64,000 nucleotides of DNA from Clostridiaceae bacterium (GTDB lineage Bacteria > Bacillota > Clostridia > Lachnospirales > Lachnospiraceae), in NCBI GenBank assembly GCA_910574345.1, contig CAJSZV010000011.1, positions 1 through 64,000 of the forward strand. Direction: 5' to 3'. A program made the position numbers and the translations under genes. The notes beneath the pieces were generated by a model. That model did not search any database. It was given only the letters and a program-made list of their open reading frames with translations, and was not told the origin of the DNA. Each line of letters starts with the position of its first letter. Positions within the stretch are counted from its first letter, which is position 1. Shown one piece after another: positions 16,186 to 24,475 of this stretch.

Positions 16186-17994
16186 TCACTCAAATATACT
16201 ATACCCATAAATCCCCTCATAAACCTTCGTATACACCTGAACCTCCGGCGGGAACTCCGCTGTGCCAATCACATTCTCATCCCCGCACACCACCTCCAGC
16301 CTCCTGCATCCCAGAACAGGGCTCAAATCATCAATGTTATTCCGTTTCAGGCTGCAGCCTCTTAAGTCTTCCATCCCATTTACAAAGGAAACATCCCTCA
16401 CTCCGCAGTCGTCCAGATACAGCCATCTCACCCCCGGATAATGCTTTAGGAACCCAAAATCCAGTTCCTCCCCCCCAGCCAGACTCTCAGGGCGGCAGGC
16501 CGTAAATCCAAGCTCCTCAATAGAAGGATTGTCCTTAAGAACTCCCGTGTCCAGCATCAGCTTCACCGGCGAAGACGAGATACGCCCCAGACGGAAGGTC
16601 TTAAGCCCCGGCAGGTTCAGAATAGGCTCCACCCCCGTGATCTCCCGTCCATAAAAATTATCCAGCTGAATCCTCTCCAGACAGGTGAGTCCGCCGAGGA
16701 CCGACACATCCGCAGGAACCTGATATTCAAAAATCGCCATGTGCAGATCCAGAGCCCTCAGACTCCCCAGTTTCCCAAGCTCCTCAAGACATTCCCGGTC
16801 ATCTATGGCAATCATCAGCTCCTTTAGGCCGTTTATCCCCTGTAAAATCCCTATCTCCTCTGCCGGAATATATTTCTGGTCAATAAAATACAGCCTCTCC
16901 AGATTCTCCAAAGACTCTAACGGCTTAAGCTCCGGTGTCTCCCCTGCGCAGACAGAAAGCTCTCTAAGCCCCGACAGGTCTTCCAAAAATCCGCACTCCC
17001 CCACAGGCACGTGGTCAATATACAGAGACGCCAGATCCGGCAGAGCTTTTAACTTATCAAGCCCTGTATAGCTTTCCCCGCAGGACAGCCGCAGATTCTT
17101 CAGATTCCTGCATTCCTCAATACCGCTTACATCCACGGACTCGCTTGCCAGAGTCGTATCCACTACAAGCTCTTCCAGACCGGTAAACTGTTCCACACCC
17201 TCCAGGGAACGGCCCATGACCCCCAGATGCAGAATCTTAATTGCCTCTGGGTTCAGCACCTGTGCCACCATATCCAGGCTGTCCTCCGTCTCCACATAGC
17301 TGATCTGATTGCCCTCTGCAAAATGGAGCATGGACAGCCAGGCCGAGCCTGTGGTATCCACGCGGGTAAGCCCCGTAAACATGGAATAATCCGAAGGCCA
17401 GCTCACCATCCTGGTGCGGTAGGTCCATTTCTTCACGGTCCTTTGGAACTCTCTCTCGTCCTCACAGTCCTGATAATCCGTAAAACTGTAGGAAATCACA
17501 TTAAATTCCCTGTCCCCCTCACGCTCATAGGAGCAACGCAGATATCGGATGCTCTCCAGCTCCTCTGGTGTAATCTCGTCAAAATTCTTCCCAAAGATAT
17601 CCTTGCAGAAAATCACCAAAAGCTCCCCGCCTGCATCTGCCGGCAGATCCTCATCGGAAGTGGAAAATACCGACCTTCTGGCGGCAATATTAAACCCGAA
17701 TATAATCAGAACCACAACCGATGCCATAGCCAAAAACCCCACAAGCAGCCTTCTGGCCCGGTTTACCCTTCCCTTAAGCTCCTCATTGCCGCTGTAATCC
17801 ACCTGAATGTAAATGACCGTTCCTTTGGCCTCGTCTATCAGGTATCTCCGTCCGCAATAAGGACACAGGGCATGAGTTTTATCCTCCAATTCCAATGTCC
17901 CGCCGCAATTCGTACATTCCAGTTTCAAAGCTTCTCCAATCTTTTTCTCTCTCCCCGGCCCATGTTTTGTCACCTTTTCCATCTCCCTTTCCAT
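16186..17994 (-). CDS. Zinc-ribbon, single-TM, leucine-rich-repeat protein
   Basis: A 602-residue protein. Residues 27-47 form a zinc ribbon (C27-x2-C30, C44-x2-C47), residues 82-104 one transmembrane helix, and from about 205 to 570 there are irregular leucine-rich repeats (for example TGLEELVVD, RNLKNLRLS, GLRELSVCAG, LERLYFID). Positive residues before the helix predict the ribbon inside and the LRR domain outside. Function is not known; LRR domains bind proteins or glycans. The start is uncertain: AAGGAG directly abuts the first ATG, so the ATG at 17985 or a GTG a few codons later may be used. It sits 25 bases after the flavoprotein-rubredoxin gene. Confidence 0.75.
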   Translation of the reverse strand: MEREMEKVTKHGPGREKKIGEALKLECTNCGGTLELEDKTHALCPYCGRRYLIDEAKGTVIYIQVDYSGNEELKGRVNRARRLLVGFLAMASVVVLIIFGFNIAARRSVFSTSDEDLPADAGGELLVIFCKDIFGKNFDEITPEELESIRYLRCSYEREGDREFNVISYSFTDYQDCEDEREFQRTVKKWTYRTRMVSWPSDYSMFTGLTRVDTTGSAWLSMLHFAEGNQISYVETEDSLDMVAQVLNPEAIKILHLGVMGRSLEGVEQFTGLEELVVDTTLASESVDVSGIEECRNLKNLRLSCGESYTGLDKLKALPDLASLYIDHVPVGECGFLEDLSGLRELSVCAGETPELKPLESLENLERLYFIDQKYIPAEEIGILQGINGLKELMIAIDDRECLEELGKLGSLRALDLHMAIFEYQVPADVSVLGGLTCLERIQLDNFYGREITGVEPILNLPGLKTFRLGRISSSPVKLMLDTGVLKDNPSIEELGFTACRPESLAGGEELDFGFLKHYPGVRWLYLDDCGVRDVSFVNGMEDLRGCSLKRNNIDDLSPVLGCRRLEVVCGDENVIGTAEFPPEVQVYTKVYEGIYGYSIFE

Positions 17995-18019
17995 CTCCTT
18001 AAGGCTTATCTTTTCCCTG

Positions 18020-18637
18020 TCAATTTACAACCTTTTCAAAATCCGAAGCCGAATGTTTGCAGAGAGGGCAGATAAAATCAGGCGGAAGCTCCTCCCCTTC
18101 ATAGATATACCCGCAGACCCTGCAGCGCCAAATAGTCTTCCCTAGGTCCTTGGTCTGTTCCGGCTTTGGCTTGATGTGGGACTGATAATATCCGTAGGTG
18201 GCTGACGTAATCTCGGACAGCACATCCATATCCTTTACCCCGGCAATAAACAGGGTATGACTTCCCAGGTCTATCGCCTGCTCCACCTCTCCGCTGATAT
18301 AACCGTTGGTTCCCGCCGTCACATAGTAAAGGCCGTTGGCACTGCGCTCACAGCCGCTGAATCCGGCAAATTTGTCCACGGTGCGGCCTGACTGAAAGCC
18401 GAACCGCTTAAACGTATCAAACGAAGCATCCTCGCTGAGAATGGAAATATTAAACCTTTTGCTGTTCTTTACCAGGTCATGGGTGAAGTTTGCCTTGTTC
18501 ACAGCAATGGAGATTCTGTTTGGCTCGGAAGTCACCTGGCCCGCCGTATTGATGATGCATCCCCCATCTCTTCCATCCTGTGCAGATGTGAGAACAAACA
18601 GTCCGTAAGTCAGATTGTACATAGTCTTTTTATTCAT
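18020..18637 (-). CDS. Flavin reductase-like/rubredoxin fusion (high-molecular-weight rubredoxin type)
   Basis: A 205-residue two-domain protein. Residues 1-150 are an FMN-binding flavin reductase-like domain (TSAQDGRDGGCIINTAGQV is the flavin loop). Residues 168-205 are a rubredoxin domain with C-x2-C (RCRVCG) and C-x2-C (CPLC). Such proteins pass electrons from NAD(P)H via FMN to the one-iron centre, and on to flavodiiron or other detoxifying proteins. It follows the PerR gene by 14 bases, consistent with a peroxide/oxygen response. ATG preceded by AAAGGAGG. The physiological partner is not in the window. Confidence 0.88.
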   Translation of the reverse strand: MNKKTMYNLTYGLFVLTSAQDGRDGGCIINTAGQVTSEPNRISIAVNKANFTHDLVKNSKRFNISILSEDASFDTFKRFGFQSGRTVDKFAGFSGCERSANGLYYVTAGTNGYISGEVEQAIDLGSHTLFIAGVKDMDVLSEITSATYGYYQSHIKPKPEQTKDLGKTIWRCRVCGYIYEGEELPPDFICPLCKHSASDFEKVVN

Positions 18638-18651
18638 CTTATAGTCCTCCT

Positions 18652-19032
18652 TTATCTTTCATTTTCATTATTTAATCTTTCCCTGCATTCAGGACAAATA
18701 TAGAAAACCTTTAAATCATAGGATAAAAAAAACTCCCCCAGCTGCCCCTTAAGAGACAGGGTCAGATCTTCCAATCCAATATCCGCCAGTTTTCCGCAAT
18801 GCCTGCATACAAGGTGATCGTGCTTCTCCATTCGGTCGTAGCGATCAGCCATCCCTTCAACGGACACTTTGCGGATCATCCCGGCCTCCCACAGCTTGTT
18901 CAGATTATTATAGACCGTTGCCAGGACTACGCCGGGATACTTTTTTTTCAGTTCTTCAAAAATCTTCTCCGCCGTCAGATGTTCATAAGAGTTACTAACG
19001 ATTCCATAGATTTCCTTCTCGTACCGCGTCAT
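18652..19032 (-). CDS. Fur-family regulator, PerR-like
   Basis: A 126-residue protein with an N-terminal winged helix (LTAEKIFEELKKKYPGVVLATVYNNLNKL) and a dimer/metal domain. It has the structural zinc cysteines C-x2-C twice (LVCRHCG and YICPEC) and the regulatory His/Asp set near residues 80-95. PerR is a peroxide sensor that uses iron-catalysed histidine oxidation. The two operators at 19053-19087 have PerR-box symmetry, and its downstream partner is an oxygen-detoxification protein. It is thus PerR rather than Fur or Zur (inference). Probably autoregulated. Confidence 0.87.
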   Translation of the reverse strand: MTRYEKEIYGIVSNSYEHLTAEKIFEELKKKYPGVVLATVYNNLNKLWEAGMIRKVSVEGMADRYDRMEKHDHLVCRHCGKLADIGLEDLTLSLKGQLGEFFLSYDLKVFYICPECRERLNNENER

Positions 19033-19052
19033 CTGGTTTCCCTCTTCTATTT

Positions 19053-19100
19053 TTAGAATAATTCTAAATTTATTATAATTATTCTATTTATATATGTCAA
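19053..19100 (-). promoter_or_regulatory. perR promoter with two PerR boxes
   Basis: On the minus strand, -35 TTGACA (19095-19100), 17 bases, -10 TATAAT (19072-19077). TTAGAATAATTCTAA (19053-19067) is a perfect 7-1-7 palindrome, and TTATAATTATTCTAT (19073-19087) a near match, with centres 20 bases apart on one helix face. They cover the -10, the spacer and the start site, so binding should repress. Confidence 0.85.
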
Positions 19101-19199
19101 GCCATCTATTCCCTTTTCAGCCTTATTACTCATACCTTTTAACGGTTCACTCCCTCTGGAAAAGTGCCGGAAAATCCCCTCAGGGCAATAAAAAGTAAC

Positions 19200-19228
19200 T
19201 TGTCACTTTTTTCTAAAAGTGATATAAT
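19200..19228 (+). promoter_or_regulatory. Promoter with 20-base inverted repeat in its spacer
   Basis: TTGTCA (19200-19205), 17 bases, TATAAT (19223-19228). TCACTTTT, TTCT, AAAAGTGA (19203-19222) is an inverted repeat with perfect 8-base arms that fills the space between the two boxes. A further AAAAAGT lies just upstream. Serves the three-gene operon at 19285-21126. The binding protein is unknown. Confidence 0.72.
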
Positions 19229-19284
19229 CAGGCCGTGTGATTTTGCACACTAATTTAAGGCAAAGGAAGGTGTATTTTAAGAAT

Positions 19285-19881
19285 ATGAAAGAACATGAAA
19301 GTGCAAAATTTGAACGGTTTGGAAGCTTCTTTTTCCTGCTTCTTTTTGGGATCGGTTTGGGACTGCCATTGGGAGCATCCCTCATCCTGTGTATTGTCAA
19401 GGGAGTCTTTGACTTTAGTATCTTCCTGACACTGAGTCTCGTATTTATGTTCATGGTGTGGATCGGCTTGATTATGATGATCGCTTACGGAAGCTTCACC
19501 TCATTTTTTGTAAAACAGACTGCAAAAGGCGTGAAAAATCTTCCCTACAACTTTAACAGCTCCTTTAAAGGAAGAGGCGGCATTTTGTACATAGATGTGG
19601 AAAACGGAATGATCGGTTTCATCTCCGCTTATAATCCCCGCAAGATCCAAGTGTTCAGCGCATCCCGCATTGGCGGAGCCCAGACCATCGCATCGGCCAT
19701 GACCGGCATCCGCTTTGTATTCTACCTGGACGGCAAAAAGATCTCCATGCCTACTCTGCTCACCAACAAGGTAGTCAGCACCAAGTCCGGTATCGGCGCC
19801 GAGGCCGTATCCAAGGCCGACGCCTTTGTAGAACTTCTCATGGCTGCCAAGAGCCAGGCTCAGGCAGGCAACAGGCGGTGA
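19285..19881 (+). CDS. Two-TM membrane protein, unknown family
   Basis: I do not recognise this 198-residue protein. Residues 10-75 hold two transmembrane helices in hairpin form. After residue 88 comes a soluble domain with alternating strands (GILYIDVENGMIGFIS... FVFYLDGKKISMPTLL) that resembles a bacterial PH-like barrel, followed by one helix (inference from pattern only). The frame is open 16 codons upstream, but the ATG at 19285 lies after AAGGAAGG. It is the first gene of three: the next starts on GTG overlapping this stop by four bases. Confidence 0.72.
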   Translation: MKEHESAKFERFGSFFFLLLFGIGLGLPLGASLILCIVKGVFDFSIFLTLSLVFMFMVWIGLIMMIAYGSFTSFFVKQTAKGVKNLPYNFNSSFKGRGGILYIDVENGMIGFISAYNPRKIQVFSASRIGGAQTIASAMTGIRFVFYLDGKKISMPTLLTNKVVSTKSGIGAEAVSKADAFVELLMAAKSQAQAGNRR

Positions 19882-20351
19882 GCGGTTTGGACGATCTGAT
19901 ATACTATCTGCCTCAGATTATTCTTGGAATTGTGGCGGCGGCGGTTTTTATATGGGTGATCTTCTTTATCCGCGAGTTAATCCGCAATTCTCACGGCAAG
20001 TCCACCTGCATCCACTGCAAGAAAGCTGCCGAAAAAGTATCGCCCGAACCATACCTTTTCCTGCTTCCTGTATCCTTTGGGGACAAATACGAAGATGCAG
20101 AACAGTACCTCCCTTCTCATATGAGGCCTATTATGAGTACGCGCCAGATACCTACAGGCCGAAGGGCCTGCAGGCTGGAGGTCTATGGCTGCAGCCACTG
20201 CGGCAAAAGACAGGTGACTGTCACGGATTTCCTTTTGGTTCGGGGAGAGGAAGATATAAAAAGAACTTACGAACTGCCTTATGAGCCTTTTGGGCCCTTA
20301 ATCGAAAGCTGGCTGGCTCTCAGGCAGCGGCAGGAACCGTCGTCAAATTAA
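19878..20351 (+). CDS. Membrane-anchored zinc-ribbon protein, unknown family
   Basis: A 157-residue protein not recognised. One N-terminal transmembrane helix (about residues 8-32) precedes a soluble domain with a split C-x2-C pair (CIHCKK near 44 and CSHCGK near 105), probably one zinc site. It starts with GTG at 19878, sharing bases with the previous stop (GTGA), a sign of translational coupling. Middle gene of the three-gene operon. The cytoplasmic side is favoured because cysteines bind metal there (inference). Confidence 0.72.
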   Translation: MSGLDDLIYYLPQIILGIVAAAVFIWVIFFIRELIRNSHGKSTCIHCKKAAEKVSPEPYLFLLPVSFGDKYEDAEQYLPSHMRPIMSTRQIPTGRRACRLEVYGCSHCGKRQVTVTDFLLVRGEEDIKRTYELPYEPFGPLIESWLALRQRQEPSSN

Positions 20352-20403
20352 GGTTCCCTCCGACCCGCCAGACAATATAAAACAAAATAAGAGGTTATTA
20401 AGT

Positions 20404-21126
20404 ATGAACAAAAAAATTGCGAAAGTATTAGAATTTGCCTCCGTTATTATCGGCATTGTAGTAGGTGTCTTTGTGGCAAAAGGCATCGGCGTGGAGTCCA
20501 TGCTCCGCGGCAAGGAGGAACCTGTATCCCTGGCTATGACCGAGGGCGGTCTCCAGGATGATTTTGTAGGACTGCCCGCCGGCAGCGATATCCCCAGAGT
20601 TTCCACTGCCGAAGAGTGGGAGGACACCTGGGCCACCTCCCTTGTCACCGTAGAACCCGCAAGTATTATTCCCACCGGCATCGGGGCCCGCTACTCATGG
20701 GTCTCCGCCTACGCCAACAGCGGCCGCCGGGGCGGTCCAAGGAAACGCCCGGATGTTAATAATATGACATTTGACATTTTAGGTGAATATGGAGAATATT
20801 TTATCCTGGAACTTCCTGACCACTCTTACATTCTGGCTCAGATTTCCCAGGACGACGCCAAAAAAATAAAGGCGGGAAAAGAAGTCACTCTCCCCATCGG
20901 CAAAAAAGGCGGAGTCCACCGCCAGGTTCTTGCCAATATTCAGGAGCTTTGTGATGAATACGACGTGAATACGGAAGGCGTGTTCTACTGCATCAATGAT
21001 CAGTGGAACGAAAGCCACCAGTTCAGGGTCCAGCTTACAAAACTTGGCATCCTGCTGGGAGTCACCCTTGTTGTGGGCGCCATTCTCATCACCATCATTG
21101 ACAAAGTACTTAAGATCAAAGACTGA
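20404..21126 (+). CDS. Two-TM protein with central soluble domain, unknown family
   Basis: A 240-residue protein not recognised. Transmembrane helices lie at about residues 9-28 and 212-233, so both ends are in the membrane with a domain of about 180 residues between. That domain is rich in short strands and contains a basic patch (NSGRRGGPRKRPD). Third gene of the operon, 52 bases after the second, with AAGAGG before the ATG. Its last 11 bases overlap the convergent sfsA gene. The trio looks like a small membrane complex (inference). Confidence 0.7.
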   Translation: MNKKIAKVLEFASVIIGIVVGVFVAKGIGVESMLRGKEEPVSLAMTEGGLQDDFVGLPAGSDIPRVSTAEEWEDTWATSLVTVEPASIIPTGIGARYSWVSAYANSGRRGGPRKRPDVNNMTFDILGEYGEYFILELPDHSYILAQISQDDAKKIKAGKEVTLPIGKKGGVHRQVLANIQELCDEYDVNTEGVFYCINDQWNESHQFRVQLTKLGILLGVTLVVGAILITIIDKVLKIKD

Positions 21127-21817
21127 CAGGAACTTTCTGGTCTATGACAAACCCGTCTTCTCTGACGAGGCAGTCATAGGCCAGAATTTTTACTCCCGCC
21201 TTTCCGGCATCCCGTAAAGCCTGGGCGAATTCTTTGTGCATCTTTTCATTGGGTTCAAACCGGGTCACCCCTTTCATCTGAATCACAAACAGCACATATG
21301 CTGCAAATCCCTGCCCTGCTGCCTGGGCCAGTTCCTGCAAGTGTTTCACTCCCCGCTCTGTGGGAGCATCGGGAAACATGGCAGTTCCGTTTATTTCCAG
21401 GGTCACTCCCTTTACTTCCATAAACGCCTGTTTTTCCTCTACTGTAAATGCCAGATCAAACCGTGACTGGCCATAGGTTACCTCTCTCTGAATCTGCCGG
21501 GGCTTAAGTCCCGTCTCCCTCTCAAACCCTCCGCCGTGAAGCCACTCTGCTGCCGCCTCGTTGGGAGCCTGGGAATCCATATTAATGAGCAGTTTTTCCT
21601 TGCGGACAGCTACCAGAGAGTACTGAGTCTTTCTTCCCTTCTTTTCCGCCTCAGGGTCATACTCCAAAAAAACCTTAGCCCCCGGAACCAGAAGTTCCCT
21701 GCATCTCCCTGTATTTTTTACATGGACCGTATGAATTTCCCCCTGGATCTCCGCCTTAGCCACGAAACGATTGGGTCTTTCCTTAAAAATCCCCTCTTTT
21801 ATATGCTGGTACTTCAT
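21116..21817 (-). CDS. sfsA: SfsA family DNA/RNA nuclease-like protein
   Basis: A 233-residue SfsA protein. The N-terminal OB-like part carries TGRCRELL, and the PD-(D/E)xK-like core carries RFDLAF, AFMEVKGVTL and MFPDAPTERGVKHLQEL. The family was named for sugar fermentation stimulation, and biochemical nuclease-type folds have been proposed; the role is unsettled. The ATG at 21817 follows a GTG that also could initiate; the ribosome site is weak. Tail-to-tail with the unknown membrane operon and head-to-head with feoA, 66 bases apart. Confidence 0.92.
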   Translation of the reverse strand: MKYQHIKEGIFKERPNRFVAKAEIQGEIHTVHVKNTGRCRELLVPGAKVFLEYDPEAEKKGRKTQYSLVAVRKEKLLINMDSQAPNEAAAEWLHGGGFERETGLKPRQIQREVTYGQSRFDLAFTVEEKQAFMEVKGVTLEINGTAMFPDAPTERGVKHLQELAQAAGQGFAAYVLFVIQMKGVTRFEPNEKMHKEFAQALRDAGKAGVKILAYDCLVREDGFVIDQKVPVSL

Positions 21818-21883
21818 CACTCACGCCCTGTTCCTTTCCTGCATATTCTAGTCATAAGTACATTCTTTTCCGGTGAAATTTCT

Positions 21884-22132
21884 ATGGTGCTTCCATTGAG
21901 TAAAATAGATTTGGGTGAAACGGTAAAGGTAGTCTGGATCGCCAGTGAAAAACACATGGCCGACCGCCTGGCCGACTTAGGTTTCGTCCCTGATGAAGAG
22001 ATCTCCTGCGTCCTGAAAGGCAGGCAGGGGGGAATGCGGGCCTACTTAGTCCGCAATGCCGTAATCGGTCTGAGAGAAGAAAATGTTAACGAAATCTTTG
22101 TCCAGACCGGCCCCTGCCGCTCTTCCTCATGA
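21884..22132 (+). CDS. feoA: FeoA, ferrous iron transport accessory protein
   Basis: An 82-residue SH3-like protein of the FeoA family: LPLSKIDLGETVKVVWI..., then MADRLADLGFVPDEEI and a C-terminal strand with VNEIFV. FeoA assists FeoB in ferrous iron uptake at the cytoplasmic face. The frame is open 116 codons upstream inside the antisense of sfsA, but homology begins at the ATG at 21884, which follows GGTGAAA. It is followed by a terminator and by a small gene on the other strand before feoB, an unusual split. Confidence 0.9.
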   Translation: MVLPLSKIDLGETVKVVWIASEKHMADRLADLGFVPDEEISCVLKGRQGGMRAYLVRNAVIGLREENVNEIFVQTGPCRSSS

Positions 22133-22146
22133 TTTTCTCATCTTAA

Positions 22147-22190
22147 AAGCATGTAAAAGGCAGCCACTCAAAAATGGCTGCCTTATGCTT
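22147..22190 (+). terminator. Bidirectional terminator between feoA and the small secreted gene
   Basis: Stem AAGGCAGCCA (22157-22166) with TGGCTGCCTT (22175-22184) and an eight-base loop. It is extended by AAAAGCAT and ATGCTTTT on the outside, giving T-rich ends on both strands. It separates feoA from the convergent small gene. Confidence 0.82.
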
Positions 22191-22193
22191 TTC

Positions 22194-22478
22194 TTATTCT
22201 CCGTCCACATCCATATTCACTGCAACGCTGATGGCGCCTGATACCGTAGCCATGGCTGAAATCACAGCGAACAAAATGATCAAAAGCGCACCACCCATAA
22301 GAATCAACAAAAATGCGCTTTCCTCTGAATCTTCGCCTTGTGCCGGCTGTTCCGTCTGAACTGCCTGAGTCTCTGTCTGAACCGTTGCTGCGTAAGTTTC
22401 CGCAGCCGGAGCCCCTGCCAAAGACATGCACAAACACATCATAAACATAACTAAGGTCTTTTTCAAAATCTTCAACAT
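22194..22478 (-). CDS. Small exported or membrane protein, unknown
   Basis: A 94-residue protein. MLKILKKTLVMFMMCLCMSL with cleavage-like APAAETYAA (about residues 20-31) is a signal peptide. A Gln/Thr/Glu-rich linker (about 32-54) follows, then a 25-residue hydrophobic helix (about 55-83) and the short acidic end MDVDGE. It would sit in the membrane with a brief outer segment. GGAAGGAG precedes the ATG at 22478. It is divergent from feoB and convergent with feoA, so it divides what is normally a feoAB operon. Function unknown. Confidence 0.7.
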   Translation of the reverse strand: MLKILKKTLVMFMMCLCMSLAGAPAAETYAATVQTETQAVQTEQPAQGEDSEESAFLLILMGGALLIILFAVISAMATVSGAISVAVNMDVDGE

Positions 22479-22618
22479 CTTCTGGTACTCCTTCCTGAAT
22501 AGCACTATTCCATAGTATACCACATGAAGCAAAAAAAAGAAATACCCTTGCACTTTTCTTTTTTTTTTTCATAGGGTAATCATAAGGCTGATTGATGAAA
22601 AATGTATGGAGGGATTCC

Positions 22619-24457
22619 ATGGATAACTATCAGATGGTAGCAGCACTGGCCGGCAATCCCAATGTAGGCAAAAGTACCATATTCAATGGTTTGACCGGCT
22701 TAAGGCAAAAAACCGGCAACTGGGCAGGCGTAACCGTGGCATCCGCCTGCGGGGAGTTTACATGGCAGGGCAAAACCTGTATCCTTGTAGATCTGCCTGG
22801 CACTTACTCCCTCAATACCCATTCCAAAGAGGAGGAAATTGCCAGAGAATACTTATCCTCCGGTAAAGCAGACTCCGTAGTTGTGGTCTGCGACGCCACC
22901 TGCATAGAAAGGGGTCTCCACCTTCTCAAGCAGATTCTATCCTTAGAACAGATCAGGGACCAGGGAATCCCTTTGATTCTGTGCGTCAACCTGTGCGATG
23001 AAGCCATGAAGAAGGGGATTGAAATTGATTTTGGACTCTTGCAGGATGTTCTGCAGATCCCCGTTGTATCCTGTTGTGCCAGGTGCTCCGAAGATTTAGA
23101 TTATTTAAAAGAAACCATTCTGGACAATGAGGGGGTCCAGGGCCGCTATGACTGCCTGGATTTCTCTCCCAAACAGCTTGCTAAGGAAACAGTCAGGTAT
23201 ACCAAAACAAACTACCGGAAACGGGAAGAACAGATTGACCGGATAGTCACCGGGCGTTTCAGCGGAAGCCTGATTATAGTTCTCCTTCTCATGGGAGTCT
23301 TCTGGCTTACCATGGCCGGAGCCAACTATCCCTCGGAGGTTTTATGGGATCTGCTGTTTTCGCTGGAAACTCCTCTGGCCCTGTGGCTTGAAGCCCTCAC
23401 AGTCCCTTCCCCCGTAATTCAGGCCCTGGTGTACGGAACCTATCGTGTTCTGGCCTGGGTGGTGTCCGTCATGCTGCCTCCCATGGCTATCTTTTTTCCT
23501 CTGTTCACTTTGCTGGAAGATCTGGGTTATCTTCCGCGGGTGGCCTTTCACATGGACCGCTCGTTTAAAAGGTGCCGTGCCTGCGGCAAACAATGCCTTA
23601 CCATGGCTATGGGGTTCGGCTGCAATGCAGCCGGAGTCATCGGCTGCCGGATTATCGATTCCCCCAGGGAACGGCTCATCGCTATCCTCACCAACTCCTT
23701 AGTTCCCTGCAACGGACGCTTTCCTACTCTGTTTACACTCATTACTTTGTTTTTCCTTACGGGAATTCAGGGAACAGTCTCCGGCTCCCTTCTGGCCGCT
23801 TGTTATCTGACCGCCGCTATTGTAGGGGGCGTGGCAGCTACACTGGGATGCTCCTGGCTTTTGTCCCATACCTTTTTAAAAGGCATCCCCTCCGCTTTTA
23901 CCCTGGAACTGCCTCCTTACCGCCGCCCCCAAATAAAAAAAGTCCTGATCCGCTCGGTTCTTGACCGCACTCTTTTTGTCCTTGGCCGGGCTGCAGCCAT
24001 CGCCGCCCCCGCCGGGCTGATTATCTGGCTTCTTGCCAATATAACCCTAGGGGGCCAGAGCCTTCTTATGCATCTTACAGGGCTCTTTGATCCTCTCGGA
24101 CGGTTTATGGGGCTGGACGGCGTAATTCTTATGGCCTTTGTTCTGGGATTTCCCGCCAACGAGATCGTAATTCCCATTATGCTCATGGCCTATCTGCAAA
24201 GGGGCTATTTGGTGGAAATGACCGATTCCGCCGCCCTTTTCACTCTGCTTACAGACAACGGCTGGACTTTAAAAACTGCCCTGTGCATGTTAATCTTCTG
24301 CCTCTTCCACTGGCCCTGCTCTACTACCTGTCTCACCATAAAAAAGGAAACCGGCAGTTTAAAATGGACTGCCCTGGCCATAATCATGCCGACTCTGTTG
24401 GGATTTTTGCTCTGTGTTCTGGTGAATCTTACATTTTCTCTGCTGGGATTTGCATAA
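22619..24457 (+). CDS. feoB: FeoB, ferrous iron transporter with GTPase domain
   Basis: A 612-residue protein. Residues 8-165 are a GTPase domain: G1 GNPNVGKST (12-20), G3 DLPGTYSL and G4-like NLCD. The rest is a membrane part with about ten helices, including both Gate motifs (LPRVAFHMDRSFKRCRACGKQ... and the later PANEIVIPIML). It imports ferrous iron across the cytoplasmic membrane. The ATG at 22619 follows GGAGGG; ATGs up to nine codons upstream are disfavoured. Slightly short for FeoB but with all core parts. No terminator to the next gene, which is convergent. Confidence 0.95.
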   Translation: MDNYQMVAALAGNPNVGKSTIFNGLTGLRQKTGNWAGVTVASACGEFTWQGKTCILVDLPGTYSLNTHSKEEEIAREYLSSGKADSVVVVCDATCIERGLHLLKQILSLEQIRDQGIPLILCVNLCDEAMKKGIEIDFGLLQDVLQIPVVSCCARCSEDLDYLKETILDNEGVQGRYDCLDFSPKQLAKETVRYTKTNYRKREEQIDRIVTGRFSGSLIIVLLLMGVFWLTMAGANYPSEVLWDLLFSLETPLALWLEALTVPSPVIQALVYGTYRVLAWVVSVMLPPMAIFFPLFTLLEDLGYLPRVAFHMDRSFKRCRACGKQCLTMAMGFGCNAAGVIGCRIIDSPRERLIAILTNSLVPCNGRFPTLFTLITLFFLTGIQGTVSGSLLAACYLTAAIVGGVAATLGCSWLLSHTFLKGIPSAFTLELPPYRRPQIKKVLIRSVLDRTLFVLGRAAAIAAPAGLIIWLLANITLGGQSLLMHLTGLFDPLGRFMGLDGVILMAFVLGFPANEIVIPIMLMAYLQRGYLVEMTDSAALFTLLTDNGWTLKTALCMLIFCLFHWPCSTTCLTIKKETGSLKWTALAIIMPTLLGFLLCVLVNLTFSLLGFA

Positions 24458-24475
24458 TTTGTCTTTGGAGGCGTC

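Noticed and set aside
19190-19212. AAAAAGT...ACTTTTT near 19190 as a Fnr-type site
   Set aside because: The half-sites GTAAC and GTCAC are two bases apart, not three, and it lies at -35 of another promoter. It does not match the two sites at 2684 and 3514.
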